Counted from the stretch's first letter, positions 34,078 to 43,168 are shown. The stretch: DNA of 64,000 bases from Cellulophaga sp. HaHa_2_95 (GCF_019278565.1 NZ_CP058988.1:3534001-3598000); one strand, 5' to 3'. The notes: a model not told the origin generated them from the sequence alone. Numbers and translations: made by a program.

Positions 34078-34542
34078 TTAGTCCAAAACGTATCTAAATC
34101 CTAGGCCAAATCTAGCAGCTTCAAAATCACTACCATCTCCATTAAAGCCTAAAGCAGGCCTCCAATCAAAGGTAAGCGCCAAAGGAACGGTGTTAAACTT
34201 AAGATCCATTCCCACCATCGGGCGTACTAAAAAATTAGAACCACCATCATACAAAGTAACTCCTGGTCCTACTCCCGCATACCATTTTAGACCATCGGTG
34301 CCTTCTATAGCTCCATGATATTCATAGAATGCCTGGATCAATGTAGAGCCACTTGCAAATAATACATCAGCTTCAATAGCCGTATCTGGAGCTAGAAAAA
34401 ATTTAGCGCTTGGCCCCACAAAGGTTTGCCCTGAACCAAAATCTATTCCTAAGCCTGCTGCCGTTTTATAATCTGATTGTGCATGTAATTGCGACCATCC
34501 GAATACACATACTACAAGTACAAATGTTGCTATTCTTTTCAT
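34078..34542 (-). CDS. Outer-membrane beta-barrel protein
   Basis: This 154-residue protein has a signal peptide ending LHAQ and alternating hydrophobic strands through to the C-terminus FGLGFRYVLD, which ends with aromatic residues like small (8-strand) outer-membrane barrels. No specific family is recognised. It has a well-formed promoter just upstream. Confidence 0.75.
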   Translation of the reverse strand: MKRIATFVLVVCVFGWSQLHAQSDYKTAAGLGIDFGSGQTFVGPSAKFFLAPDTAIEADVLFASGSTLIQAFYEYHGAIEGTDGLKWYAGVGPGVTLYDGGSNFLVRPMVGMDLKFNTVPLALTFDWRPALGFNGDGSDFEAARFGLGFRYVLD

Positions 34543-34567
34543 TATCTCTAGTTTTTCATTAAGAAAT

Positions 34568-34597
34568 CAAAGCTATTTTTTTTAGCCAACATTGCAA
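34568..34597 (-). promoter_or_regulatory. Complete Bacteroidota-type promoter
   Basis: On the minus strand a TTG (34597-34595, within TTTTG) is followed after exactly 19 bp by TAGCTTTG (34575-34568). Both elements and the spacing match the Bacteroidota consensus. It lies 26 nt before the ATG of the beta-barrel gene. Confidence 0.75.
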
Positions 34598-34627
34598 AAT
34601 TTATCCTTCAGTTTTATGCAAAAAAAA

Positions 34628-34645
34628 GGAAGCCAATTGGCTTCC
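34628..34645 (-). terminator. Terminator of the beta-barrel gene at 34671
   Basis: Palindrome GGAAGCCAATTGGCTTCC followed on the minus strand by seven Ts. Confidence 0.9.
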
Positions 34646-34670
34646 CTGTACTATTTAAACTCGTTTATTA

Positions 34671-35186
34671 TTAGAAATGTAATGCAAAACCTATGTTGAA
34701 TTGTAATGCATTTTCATATACATCATTTAATGCAAGATTATAACGTAACCCTGGCTCAAGACTAACATTCTGTCCTAAAAAGATAGCATAACCACCCTGC
34801 AAACCAATATAACTAGGGTTCTCATCAACATCTTTAATACTTGCTCCTGCATAATCAACCTGAACTGGAATCATACTTGAGATGTAGTATTTGGCGCCAA
34901 CCTTGTAACTAAAAGTATTTAGACCATTATCTGCATATCCAAGACCAACTTTTACCGCTAGATCATCTGCAACAAAATAACCACCTTCAGCACCAACAGA
35001 CCAAGATGTATCTCCATCAACTGAAGTTAAAGAGAATGCTGTATTTGCTCCTGCAGCCGCTCCGAAACCAGTATTCGCTTCAATTAACCAACTTCCCATG
35101 TCTGTTTGACCACCACCATTTTCATCTTGCGCCTGAACACCAAATCCAAATAAAGCCATAGCAGCAATTAAAAACACTTTTTTCAT
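34671..35186 (-). CDS. Outer-membrane beta-barrel protein, porin-like
   Basis: The 171-residue protein has a signal peptide (MKKVFLIAAMALFGFGVQAQ). Repeating amphipathic strands such as WSVGAEGGYFVADDLAVKVG and FSYKVGAKYYISSMIPVQVD, and the C-terminal LQFNIGFALHF ending in Phe, identify a small OmpW/OmpX-like barrel. Substrate or role unknown. Single gene with its own terminator. Confidence 0.82.
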   Translation of the reverse strand: MKKVFLIAAMALFGFGVQAQDENGGGQTDMGSWLIEANTGFGAAAGANTAFSLTSVDGDTSWSVGAEGGYFVADDLAVKVGLGYADNGLNTFSYKVGAKYYISSMIPVQVDYAGASIKDVDENPSYIGLQGGYAIFLGQNVSLEPGLRYNLALNDVYENALQFNIGFALHF

Positions 35187-35371
35187 AATTTTAAGTTTTT
35201 TGTTTATGTTATACTTAGAAATGAAAACGATGACAATTTCATTTTATTTTAAAGTATTTTCTACGGAATACTCAAAATATCTAAATTATTTTATCAAAAT
35301 ACACAAAATCAAGTCATTAGATACTAAAAAAAAGTTTGTTTTTAATCCAATTTTTCAGGTACATTTAACCT

Positions 35372-36268
35372 ATGAAATGGAACAATGCATTGAGAGATTA
35401 TCAAAACTATTTAAAAATAGAGCGTGGTCTATCTGATAATTCTATTAACAGCTATTCTCTAGACCTACAAAAACTACTTTTATTTTTGGAAGCGAATAAG
35501 ATAGTCACCTCTCCTATTAAAATAGACAAGCATATTGTTCAACAATTTATTTACGAAATTTCTAAAGATGTAAATCCACGTTCTCAAGCTCGGATTATTT
35601 CAGGCTTAAAAAGTTTTTTTAATTATTTAGTTTTTGAAGACTATAGAACAGACAACCCTTTAGAATTGATAGAGTCCCCTAAAACGGGTAGAAAATTACC
35701 AGACACCCTTTCTGAAGATGAAATCAATGATTTAATCGCCGCTATAAATCTGTCTACCCCTGAAGGAGAACGAAACAGAGCTATTTTAGAAACTTTGTAT
35801 GGTTGTGGACTACGGGTATCAGAACTCGTCAACCTTAAAATTTCTGATTTATTTTTTGACGAAGACTTTATTAAAGTTACCGGTAAGGGAGATAAGCAGC
35901 GTTTTGTTCCTATTAGCGACATCAACAAAAAATACATCGCTATATATAAAAATGAAATTAGGCGCCACTTAAACATTCAAAAGGGCTTTGAAGACATCCT
36001 ATTTCTTAACAGACGGGGGAAGCAACTGACTAGGGCCATGATCTTTACTATTATAAAGCAATTAGCTGTAAAAATCGATTTGAAGAAAACTATTAGTCCG
36101 CACACCTTTAGACATTCATTTGCTACACATTTATTAGAAAACGGAGCAGATTTGAGAGCAATTCAGCAGATGTTAGGACACGAAAGTATTACTACTACAG
36201 AAGTATACATGCATGTAGACAGGTCTCATTTAGCTCAAGTACTTAATGAGTTTCATCCAAGAAAGTAA
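35372..36268 (+). CDS. xerD: Tyrosine recombinase XerD
   Basis: XerD works with dif sites to resolve chromosome dimers. The 298-residue protein has an N-terminal SAM-like DNA-binding domain (residues 1-90, ALRDYQNYLKIERGLSDNSI) and the catalytic domain with Arg in YGCGLRVSEL, Lys in GKGDKQRFVP, HTFRHSFATHLLENG and the nucleophile Tyr in TTTEVYMHV. Length and completeness match housekeeping XerD rather than a phage or integron integrase. It is convergent with a hypothetical gene 2 bp away. Confidence 0.95.
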   Translation: MKWNNALRDYQNYLKIERGLSDNSINSYSLDLQKLLLFLEANKIVTSPIKIDKHIVQQFIYEISKDVNPRSQARIISGLKSFFNYLVFEDYRTDNPLELIESPKTGRKLPDTLSEDEINDLIAAINLSTPEGERNRAILETLYGCGLRVSELVNLKISDLFFDEDFIKVTGKGDKQRFVPISDINKKYIAIYKNEIRRHLNIQKGFEDILFLNRRGKQLTRAMIFTIIKQLAVKIDLKKTISPHTFRHSFATHLLENGADLRAIQQMLGHESITTTEVYMHVDRSHLAQVLNEFHPRK

Positions 36269-36270
36269 CG

Positions 36271-36756
36271 TTAGAATTTTAAGGTTGTTCCTAGCTTTAT
36301 TAAGCTACCACTGTAATTATTATTAAAATTCTGCTTCCCTATTATAGTTTCACTCATGAGTTCTATCAATAAATTTTCCTGTACCTCATAACTTAGTCCA
36401 TTCATAGCACTAAAGTTCATGGTGCTGTTTGCGCCTCCCACAATATTACGTTCCATAATCATTTCCGCCCCTGTTAATATACTAAACTTTCCGATAATAG
36501 GTTTACGAAATAGCAATTGAGGTTTAAAAACATCTCCCATCGCATTGGTATCATAATACCCTCGTAACATTAATGCATTTTTTTCATTGATCTTCCAGTC
36601 CATTATAAAACTAGAATGCTGTTCATCATTAGCGAAATTAGCATACCCGATAGAGGAAATAGAAAAACTTCCTAAACTTTTGGGTATCTTTTCTTCTTGG
36701 GCGTGTAGGCTTATAAGCCCTAACGCAAAAGTAAACGGCAGTAATAATTTGATCAT
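36271..36756 (-). CDS. Hypothetical secreted beta-rich protein
   Basis: The start at 36756 gives 161 residues with a clean signal peptide (MIKLLLPFTFALGLISLHAQ); an upstream ATG at 36777 would add seven. The rest has alternating strands typical of an outer-membrane barrel or surface protein and ends LIKLGTTLKF. No family is recognised. Confidence 0.7.
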   Translation of the reverse strand: MIKLLLPFTFALGLISLHAQEEKIPKSLGSFSISSIGYANFANDEQHSSFIMDWKINEKNALMLRGYYDTNAMGDVFKPQLLFRKPIIGKFSILTGAEMIMERNIVGGANSTMNFSAMNGLSYEVQENLLIELMSETIIGKQNFNNNYSGSLIKLGTTLKF

Positions 36757-36874
36757 TGTAGTAGTTTTAGGAAACATAATGCAAGAAAAATAACTAAAAA
36801 CAACTACTAATCATATAGTAGTAGAGAATATTACCCTAATATTAACATACTGCATCGAAAACACCCCATCAGAA

Positions 36875-38167
36875 TTACTCTTTAAACATGGTGTAATCTC
36901 TCTTATAAGGCCTAATAATTAAACGAGCTTCGCGATCAAAACGAACATAATTATATACCCAATTTATAAATACCACCATACGGTTTCTAAATCCTATTAG
37001 AAAAAATAGGTGCACAAACATCCAAACAAACCAAGCAAAAATTCCTTGAAATTTATACGCATCTAAATCTACTACCGCTTTATTTCTGCCAATAGTAGCC
37101 ATACTTCCTTTGTCCTTATACACAAAGGGCTTCAAAGGTTTATTCTCTAACAGATATGTTAAGTTTTTACCTAAATTTTTACCTTGCTGCATTGCTGGTT
37201 GTGCCATCATAGGATGCCCACAGGGATAGTCCGGAAGTTCCATTCCAGCAACATCCCCTACTGCAAAAATATTTGTATGACCAATTACTTGGCTAAACTC
37301 ATTTACTTTAATCCGGTTGCCTCGTATTAATAATTCTTCCGCATCGAGACCTTTTATGGCTGCTCCTTTTACGCCAGCCGCCCAAACAAGGGTTGCGGCT
37401 TCAAAAGATAATTCGGTTTGCGTTGTTGCCAGCTTACCATCATAACTTTTTACCCGTGTATTTTTCCATACTTGCACCCCTAATTCTTCTAAAAAATCTT
37501 CTGCTTTTTTGGAAGCCTTTTCACTCATCTCCTTTAAAATGCGATCACCAGATTGCACTAAATTTATCTGCACCCTTCGCGTATCTAAATCCGGATAGTC
37601 TTTTGGTAAAATACCTTTTTTTATTTCTGCTAATGCTCCTGCTAATTCTACGCCCGTTGGACCGCCACCTACAATCACAAAATTCATCAAGGCATCACGC
37701 ATATGAAGATCATCCGTTAGTAGTGCTTGCTCAAAATTCTCTAAAATTAAGCTTCTAAGATTCAAAGATTCTGGAATAGATTTCATCACCATTCCATTTT
37801 TTTCAATCTCCTTATTACCGAAAAAATTAGTTTCAGATCCTGTGGCCATCACCAAATAGTCATAATTAATGGCTCCAATATTGGTGATCAACTCATTCTT
37901 CTCTGGAATTACCTCTTCTACATTCGCTAAACGAAAGAAAAAATTTGGATAATCTTTTAAAACTTTACGAATAGGATATGCGATGGAGTCTGGTTCTAAA
38001 CCACCTGTAGATACTTGATATAATAAAGGTTGAAAAGTATGATAGTTATTTTTATCTAAAAGCAAAACTTGCACTTCTTTCTTACTTAGCTCTTTAGCTA
38101 AAGAAATACCTGCAAAACCACCTCCTATAATTATGATTCGGGGGAAATTACTTTTGGGAATGTTCAT
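36875..38167 (-). CDS. ndh: Type II NADH:quinone dehydrogenase
   Basis: Ndh passes electrons from NADH to quinone without pumping protons. The start at 38167 (MNIPKSNFPRIIIIGGGFAG) is preferred, giving 430 residues; an ATG at 38194 would add nine. It has two dinucleotide sites, IIIIGGGFAGISLAKEL (FAD) and FVIVGGGPTGVELAGALAE (NADH), plus FAVGDVAGMELPDYPCGHPM. A hydrophobic C-terminal segment (WFVWMFVHLFFLIGF) should attach it to the membrane. Monocistronic, divergent from the M20 gene. Confidence 0.93.
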   Translation of the reverse strand: MNIPKSNFPRIIIIGGGFAGISLAKELSKKEVQVLLLDKNNYHTFQPLLYQVSTGGLEPDSIAYPIRKVLKDYPNFFFRLANVEEVIPEKNELITNIGAINYDYLVMATGSETNFFGNKEIEKNGMVMKSIPESLNLRSLILENFEQALLTDDLHMRDALMNFVIVGGGPTGVELAGALAEIKKGILPKDYPDLDTRRVQINLVQSGDRILKEMSEKASKKAEDFLEELGVQVWKNTRVKSYDGKLATTQTELSFEAATLVWAAGVKGAAIKGLDAEELLIRGNRIKVNEFSQVIGHTNIFAVGDVAGMELPDYPCGHPMMAQPAMQQGKNLGKNLTYLLENKPLKPFVYKDKGSMATIGRNKAVVDLDAYKFQGIFAWFVWMFVHLFFLIGFRNRMVVFINWVYNYVRFDREARLIIRPYKRDYTMFKE

Positions 38168-38262
38168 TGCGCTCATAAAAGTAAAAATAAACAATCGGTC
38201 TTAGCTAGCATAAAAGAAAATGCTATTTTTATAAGGAGCTAAAATAGCAAAATCCCATTATC

Positions 38263-39690
38263 ATGAAAAAAACCATAATATTTAGCATAGTTAGTCTTTT
38301 TTGTATGTCTTTACTTTTAGCGCAAAAAACCAAAGAAGATGTCTTAAAAAAATTAGACACAAAGAATGAAATCTATACGGATATTGCACAGAGCATCTGG
38401 AATTATGCCGAAATGGGGTACCAAGAAGAACAGAGCAGTGCTTTGCTCCAAAAGACTTTGAAGCAAGAAGGGTTCTCTATAAAAAAAGGCGTTGCGGAAA
38501 TCCCTACAGCCTTTATAGCTGAATATGGTAGTGGTACGCCCGTAATTGCTATTCTTGGTGAGTATGATGCATTACCAGGACTTTCCCAAAAAGCAACTCC
38601 TAAAAAGGAATCTCTCGGTAAAGATGCGGGGCATGCTTGCGGCCACCACTTGTTTGGCACAGCATCTACCGCTGCTGCAATAGCTGTAAAAGATTGGATG
38701 AAGGCTAATGCGCAAAAAGGAACGATCCGTTTTTATGGATGCCCTGCGGAAGAAGGCGGATCAGGAAAAGTATACATGGTTAGAGAAGGTTTATTTAACG
38801 ATGTAGATGTGGCCTTACATTGGCACCCGGGGAACCACAATGCCGCTAGTGCTGGCGCAGCGTTAGCCAATAAATCGGCTAAATTCAGATTTTATGGTGT
38901 TTCTGCACACGCTGCTGCATCACCTGAAAAAGGCCGTTCGGCATTGGATGGCGTAGAAAGTATGAATGCTATGGTAAATATGATGCGCGAGCATATTCCC
39001 CAAGAAGCACGGATACATTATGTAATTACGGATGGCGGAAAAGCACCTAATGTTGTTCCAGATTTTGCAGAAGTTTATTATTACGTGAGGCACAACAAAA
39101 GAGATGTGGTGATTAATCTATTTGAACGATTAACGAAAGCTGCCGAAGGGGCTGCTTTAGGCACGGGTACTACTATGGATTATGAAATGATTGGTGGCAC
39201 ACATGAATTATTACCCAACCTAAGCTTACAGAAAGTTATGCACGCTAATTTAACTACGGTAGGTGGGTTTACCTATACTCCTAAAGAACAATTATTTGCC
39301 GATGAAATTACACGTACATTAGGCTTACAAAAAACAGCTATGCAAAAAGTGACTGCTATAGCACCTTATGCTACGGAAGCAAAAGCTTTTGGATCAACAG
39401 ATGTAGGAGATGTAAGTTTCGCTGTCCCCACTGCCGGACTAAGTACAGCAACCTGGGTACCAGGAACAGCGGCACATAGCTGGCAAGCGGTGGCTGCCGG
39501 AGGTACTTCTATAGGCTATAAAGGAATGATGACTGCCGCAAAAACCTTAGCATTAACCGCTATTGATGTATTTAAAAACCCTGCATTAATCATAGAGGCT
39601 AAAGCAGAACTAGAAGAAAAAAGAGGAAAAGATTTTAAATACATTCCCCTATTAGGGGATAGAAAACCAGCTTTAAATTACAGAAATTGA
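38263..39690 (+). CDS. M20 amidohydrolase (AbgB-like), exported
   Basis: The 475-residue protein has a signal peptide (residues 1-20, ending LLLAQ). The metal site is in DAGHACGHHLFG, with PAEEGGSGKVYMVREGLF and LHWHPGNHN following. This is close to AbgB (p-aminobenzoyl-glutamate hydrolase subunit B) and IAA-amino acid hydrolases. Without AbgA nearby, the natural substrate is uncertain; it probably cleaves an N-acyl amino acid or peptide in the periplasm. A terminator follows 34 bp after the stop. Confidence 0.88.
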   Translation: MKKTIIFSIVSLFCMSLLLAQKTKEDVLKKLDTKNEIYTDIAQSIWNYAEMGYQEEQSSALLQKTLKQEGFSIKKGVAEIPTAFIAEYGSGTPVIAILGEYDALPGLSQKATPKKESLGKDAGHACGHHLFGTASTAAAIAVKDWMKANAQKGTIRFYGCPAEEGGSGKVYMVREGLFNDVDVALHWHPGNHNAASAGAALANKSAKFRFYGVSAHAAASPEKGRSALDGVESMNAMVNMMREHIPQEARIHYVITDGGKAPNVVPDFAEVYYYVRHNKRDVVINLFERLTKAAEGAALGTGTTMDYEMIGGTHELLPNLSLQKVMHANLTTVGGFTYTPKEQLFADEITRTLGLQKTAMQKVTAIAPYATEAKAFGSTDVGDVSFAVPTAGLSTATWVPGTAAHSWQAVAAGGTSIGYKGMMTAAKTLALTAIDVFKNPALIIEAKAELEEKRGKDFKYIPLLGDRKPALNYRN

Positions 39691-39723
39691 TGATTAACAG
39701 GCTGTTACTTAGAATTTACACCC

Positions 39724-39750
39724 AAACCGATAAAATTTTATCGGTTTTTT
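39724..39750 (+). terminator. Intrinsic terminator after the M20 gene
   Basis: Adjacent complementary arms AAACCGATAAAA and TTTTATCGGTTT, followed by Ts. Confidence 0.85.
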
Positions 39751-39810
39751 TAATGAATACTGTAACAAAATTATAGTTTGTACTACTAATAAGCATCAAC
39801 CAACCACAAC

Positions 39811-40305
39811 GTGAGTAAAGAATTAGAGCATTCATTTGTAACTGAACTTGAGAACAATCAAAATATTGTTCACAAGGTTTGTACGCTGTATACCAATGAT
39901 AAGGATGCTCATAATGATTTATTTCAAGAGATTACCATTCAACTCTGGAAAGCATATCCAAAGTTTAGAGGTGATGCAAAGTTTAGTACTTGGATGTACC
40001 GTGTAGCGTTAAATACAGCAATAACCCTATACAGAAAATCAAAGAAGAGTATACGTACCATTGATTACGATTCGGTAATATTTAAAATAAAAGCCGACGA
40101 ATATGACGCAACAGAAGAACAACAGTTAAAATTAATGTATAAAGCTGTAAAGCAATTGAATGATATTGATAAGGCCTTAGTCTTTCTTTATTTAGAAGAT
40201 AAAAATTATACAGAAATTTCTGAAACACTGGGTATCTCTGAAGTAAATGCAAGAGTGAAGATGAATAGGATCAAGACAAAATTAAGAACCATACTTAATC
40301 CATAA
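39811..40305 (+). CDS. ECF-family sigma factor (second)
   Basis: This 164-residue sigma factor has region 2 (FQEITIQLWKAYPKFRGDAK, FSTWMYRVALNTAITLYRK) and region 4 (LVFLYLEDKNYTEISETLGI, VNARVKMNRIKTKLRTIL). The start is GTG at 39811. A four-helix membrane protein begins 9 bp after it ends, as in sigma/anti-sigma pairs. Its regulon is unknown. Confidence 0.9.
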   Translation: MSKELEHSFVTELENNQNIVHKVCTLYTNDKDAHNDLFQEITIQLWKAYPKFRGDAKFSTWMYRVALNTAITLYRKSKKSIRTIDYDSVIFKIKADEYDATEEQQLKLMYKAVKQLNDIDKALVFLYLEDKNYTEISETLGISEVNARVKMNRIKTKLRTILNP

Positions 40306-40314
40306 GATTATAGC

Positions 40315-40965
40315 ATGATGGATGAACTAGAATTATTAAAAAGAGATTGGCAAAAGAAGGAAGTAGAACACCCAAAGTTGACCTACAATGAAATCTATAA
40401 AATGCTATGGAAGAAATCTTCTTCTATCGTAAAGTGGATATTTGTGATTAGTATTTTAGAGTTTGTATTACCACACTTACTCTACTTACTGCCCTCTACA
40501 AAAAACAATATAGACCTTTTTGGTACTACTGGTTTTGATAACTATTTTATAGGATTTTCGGTATTCTACTATGCGGTAGTCTTCTATTTCATCTACCAAT
40601 TTTACAGTCGCTATAAAGAAATTTCCGTGTTGGATAATGCCAAGCATTTAATGGCTAAAATCTTAAAAACACGAAGAACTGTTAAGAACTACATTATCTT
40701 TTCATTATCAATGGTTTTTATAATGATTGTAATGTTTATGTTGGGTATTTACTTGAACAATGACTTTTCCTCACTCCTTACAGATATGAGTGCTAATGCG
40801 GAAAATATCAACCCTGTTGAATTAAAAACAACCTTAATTATTACCATTGGAGTCTTTGGCCTAATTATGATTGCAGTGATGGGAGTTGTGTATTTTTTGC
40901 TCTACGGATTGCTTCTAAGAAAGTTAAATAGCAATTATGCAGAACTTAAAAAGTTAGAAATTTAA
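40315..40965 (+). CDS. Four-helix membrane protein partnered with sigma factor
   Basis: The 216-residue protein has a cytosolic N-terminus (DELELLKRDWQKKEVEHPKL) and four membrane spans (about residues 39-63, 75-98, 119-142 and 169-200). There is no zinc anti-sigma motif. Its place directly after the sigma gene makes an anti-sigma or sensor role possible, but no family is identified. Its stop overlaps the convergent acyltransferase gene by 4 bp. Confidence 0.7.
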   Translation: MMDELELLKRDWQKKEVEHPKLTYNEIYKMLWKKSSSIVKWIFVISILEFVLPHLLYLLPSTKNNIDLFGTTGFDNYFIGFSVFYYAVVFYFIYQFYSRYKEISVLDNAKHLMAKILKTRRTVKNYIIFSLSMVFIMIVMFMLGIYLNNDFSSLLTDMSANAENINPVELKTTLIITIGVFGLIMIAVMGVVYFLLYGLLLRKLNSNYAELKKLEI

Positions 40966-41765
40966 ACACGCCATTTACGTTGTTTATTTTCTTCTTCTAA
41001 GGCCGCTAAATCTTTGGCTGAGATTACTTTTAAGAAGGAAGGATGTTGCTCAATAGCATATTCTAATTTCTCAATTATAGCTTCAAAAGATTCGTTTTCG
41101 TAGTCTATTTCTAAAGGTGCTTTTACCACCATAGATTGTAAAATACCTTTCTTTTTAACCCGTAATCCTTTTTTATCAAAAGAACGTCTAAAACCATCAA
41201 TTACCACAGGCACAACAATAGGTTTGTATTTTTTAATAATATGCGCCGTACCTTTTCGTAAGGGTTTCCAAGGCGTAGTAGTTCCTTGTGGAAAAGTAAT
41301 TACCCAACCATCATCAAGTGCTTTTCCTATATTAGAAATATCACTCATTTTAACCTGTCTGTTTACATCTTTCCCTTCTGCTCTCCAGGTACGTTCTACG
41401 CTTATAGATCCTGCGTAGGCCAAAATTTTTGTTAACAAACTTTTTTTCATAGTCTCCGCTGCTGCAACATAATACATGTTAAGCTTCGGTTTCCAGATAT
41501 ACCCTATATTTCTAATATTATTATCCCGACCACTTAAACTAGCATTAAACACATGAAACATAGCCACAACATCTGCAAAGTAGGTCTGGTGATTACTTAC
41601 GAACAATACATTGGTATCTGGCAGACTACGCAGAATGTCTGCACCTTCTATTTCTAAAGTATTAAAACCTTTATATCGTCTATGCGAGAGCAAGGCTAAA
41701 ATACGTATCAACCATTTCTTAATAAATAAATTATGTCCAAAAGGATTTTTCTTAAATAGGGGCAT
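40962..41765 (-). CDS. PlsC-like glycerophosphate/phospholipid acyltransferase
   Basis: The 267-residue protein has the acyltransferase motif region NHQTYFADV, in which the spacing between His and Asp is five residues instead of the usual four, and FPQGTTTPW in place of the common FPEGTR. These differences mark a divergent PlsC relative. It is probably membrane-associated and transfers an acyl chain to a lysophospholipid or other glycerol lipid. It lies 39 bp downstream of the NUDIX gene. Confidence 0.8.
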   Translation of the reverse strand: MPLFKKNPFGHNLFIKKWLIRILALLSHRRYKGFNTLEIEGADILRSLPDTNVLFVSNHQTYFADVVAMFHVFNASLSGRDNNIRNIGYIWKPKLNMYYVAAAETMKKSLLTKILAYAGSISVERTWRAEGKDVNRQVKMSDISNIGKALDDGWVITFPQGTTTPWKPLRKGTAHIIKKYKPIVVPVVIDGFRRSFDKKGLRVKKKGILQSMVVKAPLEIDYENESFEAIIEKLEYAIEQHPSFLKVISAKDLAALEEENKQRKWRV

Positions 41766-41804
41766 CGAAGTTAATTTTGTACCTGCAAAATTACAAAATA
41801 AGCT

Positions 41805-42443
41805 TTATAGTACTTGCTTTAATAACTCTTTTACTTCACTTAACATCATTGCAGTAGCTCCCCAAACCGTGTAACCATTTAATTTAAAGGCAGGTACGTC
41901 TATATTCTCCGCATAGGATGTTGTTAAATTTTGACTAAAAATTGCGGTATCATCCATGAAATCTTGCAAAGAAACTTCAACTAAGGCTGCAACTTCTCTT
42001 TCTTGAATAATAAACGGACTAGGCTTTTTATACAAGCCTATATAGGGCTGCACTTCAAAATTACTTGGAGGAATAAAGAGTTCTGTCAATGATTTTATCA
42101 CCTCTACTTTTTCTGGCAGCACGCCTACTTCTTCATGAGTTTCTCGTAATGCGGTATGTAGTAAATCGGGATCGAACTTCTCTGCTTTACCTCCAGGAAA
42201 ACCAATTTGATTAGAATGTACCCCTTTATAGGTTTTTCTTAAAATTAATAACAAGGTAGTTTCTTCTGCTTTTGGATAGAAAAGCGACATTACCGCAGCC
42301 TTACGAGCTTTTTTTGGTGCCTTATCTAGTTTTTGTAATTCTTCAATACGGATATCTGGCGCCATTTTATAGTGCGAATCTGCTCCCGGAAGCGGTAGAT
42401 TTTTTATTTTTGAAATCCGTTTAGAAAAATCATCAAAATTCAT
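41805..42443 (-). CDS. NUDIX hydrolase, CoA pyrophosphatase NudL-like
   Basis: The 212-residue protein has a complete Nudix box, GGKAEKFDPDLLHTALRETHEEVGV, and the upstream LRKTYKGVHSNQIGFPG, a NudL/CoA-pyrophosphatase signature. Such enzymes hydrolyse CoA derivatives. Its start codon overlaps the start codon of the divergent cyclophilin gene, so each gene's promoter must lie within the other gene. Confidence 0.9.
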   Translation of the reverse strand: MNFDDFSKRISKIKNLPLPGADSHYKMAPDIRIEELQKLDKAPKKARKAAVMSLFYPKAEETTLLLILRKTYKGVHSNQIGFPGGKAEKFDPDLLHTALRETHEEVGVLPEKVEVIKSLTELFIPPSNFEVQPYIGLYKKPSPFIIQEREVAALVEVSLQDFMDDTAIFSQNLTTSYAENIDVPAFKLNGYTVWGATAMMLSEVKELLKQVL

Positions 42444-43146
42444 GATACAAAAAAAGTTCTATTTTTTAGCCTTCAGCATTGCCCTTTTGGCTTCTTCTTG
42501 CAAAGATACGCCAAGAGAAACAACTCCAAATTCTTCTACTTCTGAGATTAAGAAAGATACAATTATTGAAGCACCCAAAGAAATAGAGCCAGAGAAATTT
42601 GTGCTAGATGAAGAAAATGCTATACCTTTTTTCTTCGAATATGAAAAAACTTTAAAAGAGGATAAGGTTAAAATAACTACTAATTTAGGCAGTTTTACTA
42701 TTGAACTTTATGATAACGTACCGTATCACAAAGCTAATTTTATCTACTTAGCCAAAAAAGGATATTTTGATTCTACTCTTTTTCATCGGGTGGTGAAAAA
42801 TTTTATTATCCAGGGAGGAAACTCAGATAATCCAGAAACAGGAAAGAAACGTGCCGAAATTGGTCGGTATTTATTACCCCCAGACACAAAAAAGGGATAC
42901 AAACATCATAGAGGTACTATCTCTATGCCCAGCAGTGAGTTAGATAACCCTCATAAATTAGCCTCTCCTTTTGAATTTTTTATTGTGGTAACAAAACCAG
43001 GCTCTTATCATTTAGATAGTACCTACACTGCATTTGGTAAAGTCATTGAAGGTATGGATGTGGTAGACCTCATTAATAGTCAACCTGTTGAACAAGGCGA
43101 TTGGCCAATACAAAACATACACATTCTAAAAGCAGAAGCTTTTTAA
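42442..43146 (+). CDS. Cyclophilin-type peptidyl-prolyl isomerase, lipoprotein
   Basis: The 234-residue protein has a lipoprotein signal (MIQKKFYFLAFSIALLASSC, Cys20), a linker to about residue 70, and a cyclophilin domain with YHKANFIYLAKKGYFDSTLF, FHRVVKNFIIQGGNSD and HRGTISMPS. It should help fold envelope proteins. Its ATG shares two bases with the divergent NUDIX start codon. Confidence 0.92.
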   Translation: MIQKKFYFLAFSIALLASSCKDTPRETTPNSSTSEIKKDTIIEAPKEIEPEKFVLDEENAIPFFFEYEKTLKEDKVKITTNLGSFTIELYDNVPYHKANFIYLAKKGYFDSTLFHRVVKNFIIQGGNSDNPETGKKRAEIGRYLLPPDTKKGYKHHRGTISMPSSELDNPHKLASPFEFFIVVTKPGSYHLDSTYTAFGKVIEGMDVVDLINSQPVEQGDWPIQNIHILKAEAF

Positions 43147-43168
43147 GGTATAGCAGTTAATAATTGCG

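Noticed and set aside
35200..35436. A 78-codon open frame upstream of xerD
   Set aside because: It overlaps the start of xerD out of frame, has a TTG-like/weak start and a composition expected of A/T-rich intergenic DNA.
35372..36268. Tyrosine recombinase as evidence for an integrated element
   Set aside because: Sequence and length match housekeeping XerD; there is no tRNA gene, direct repeat or phage gene nearby.
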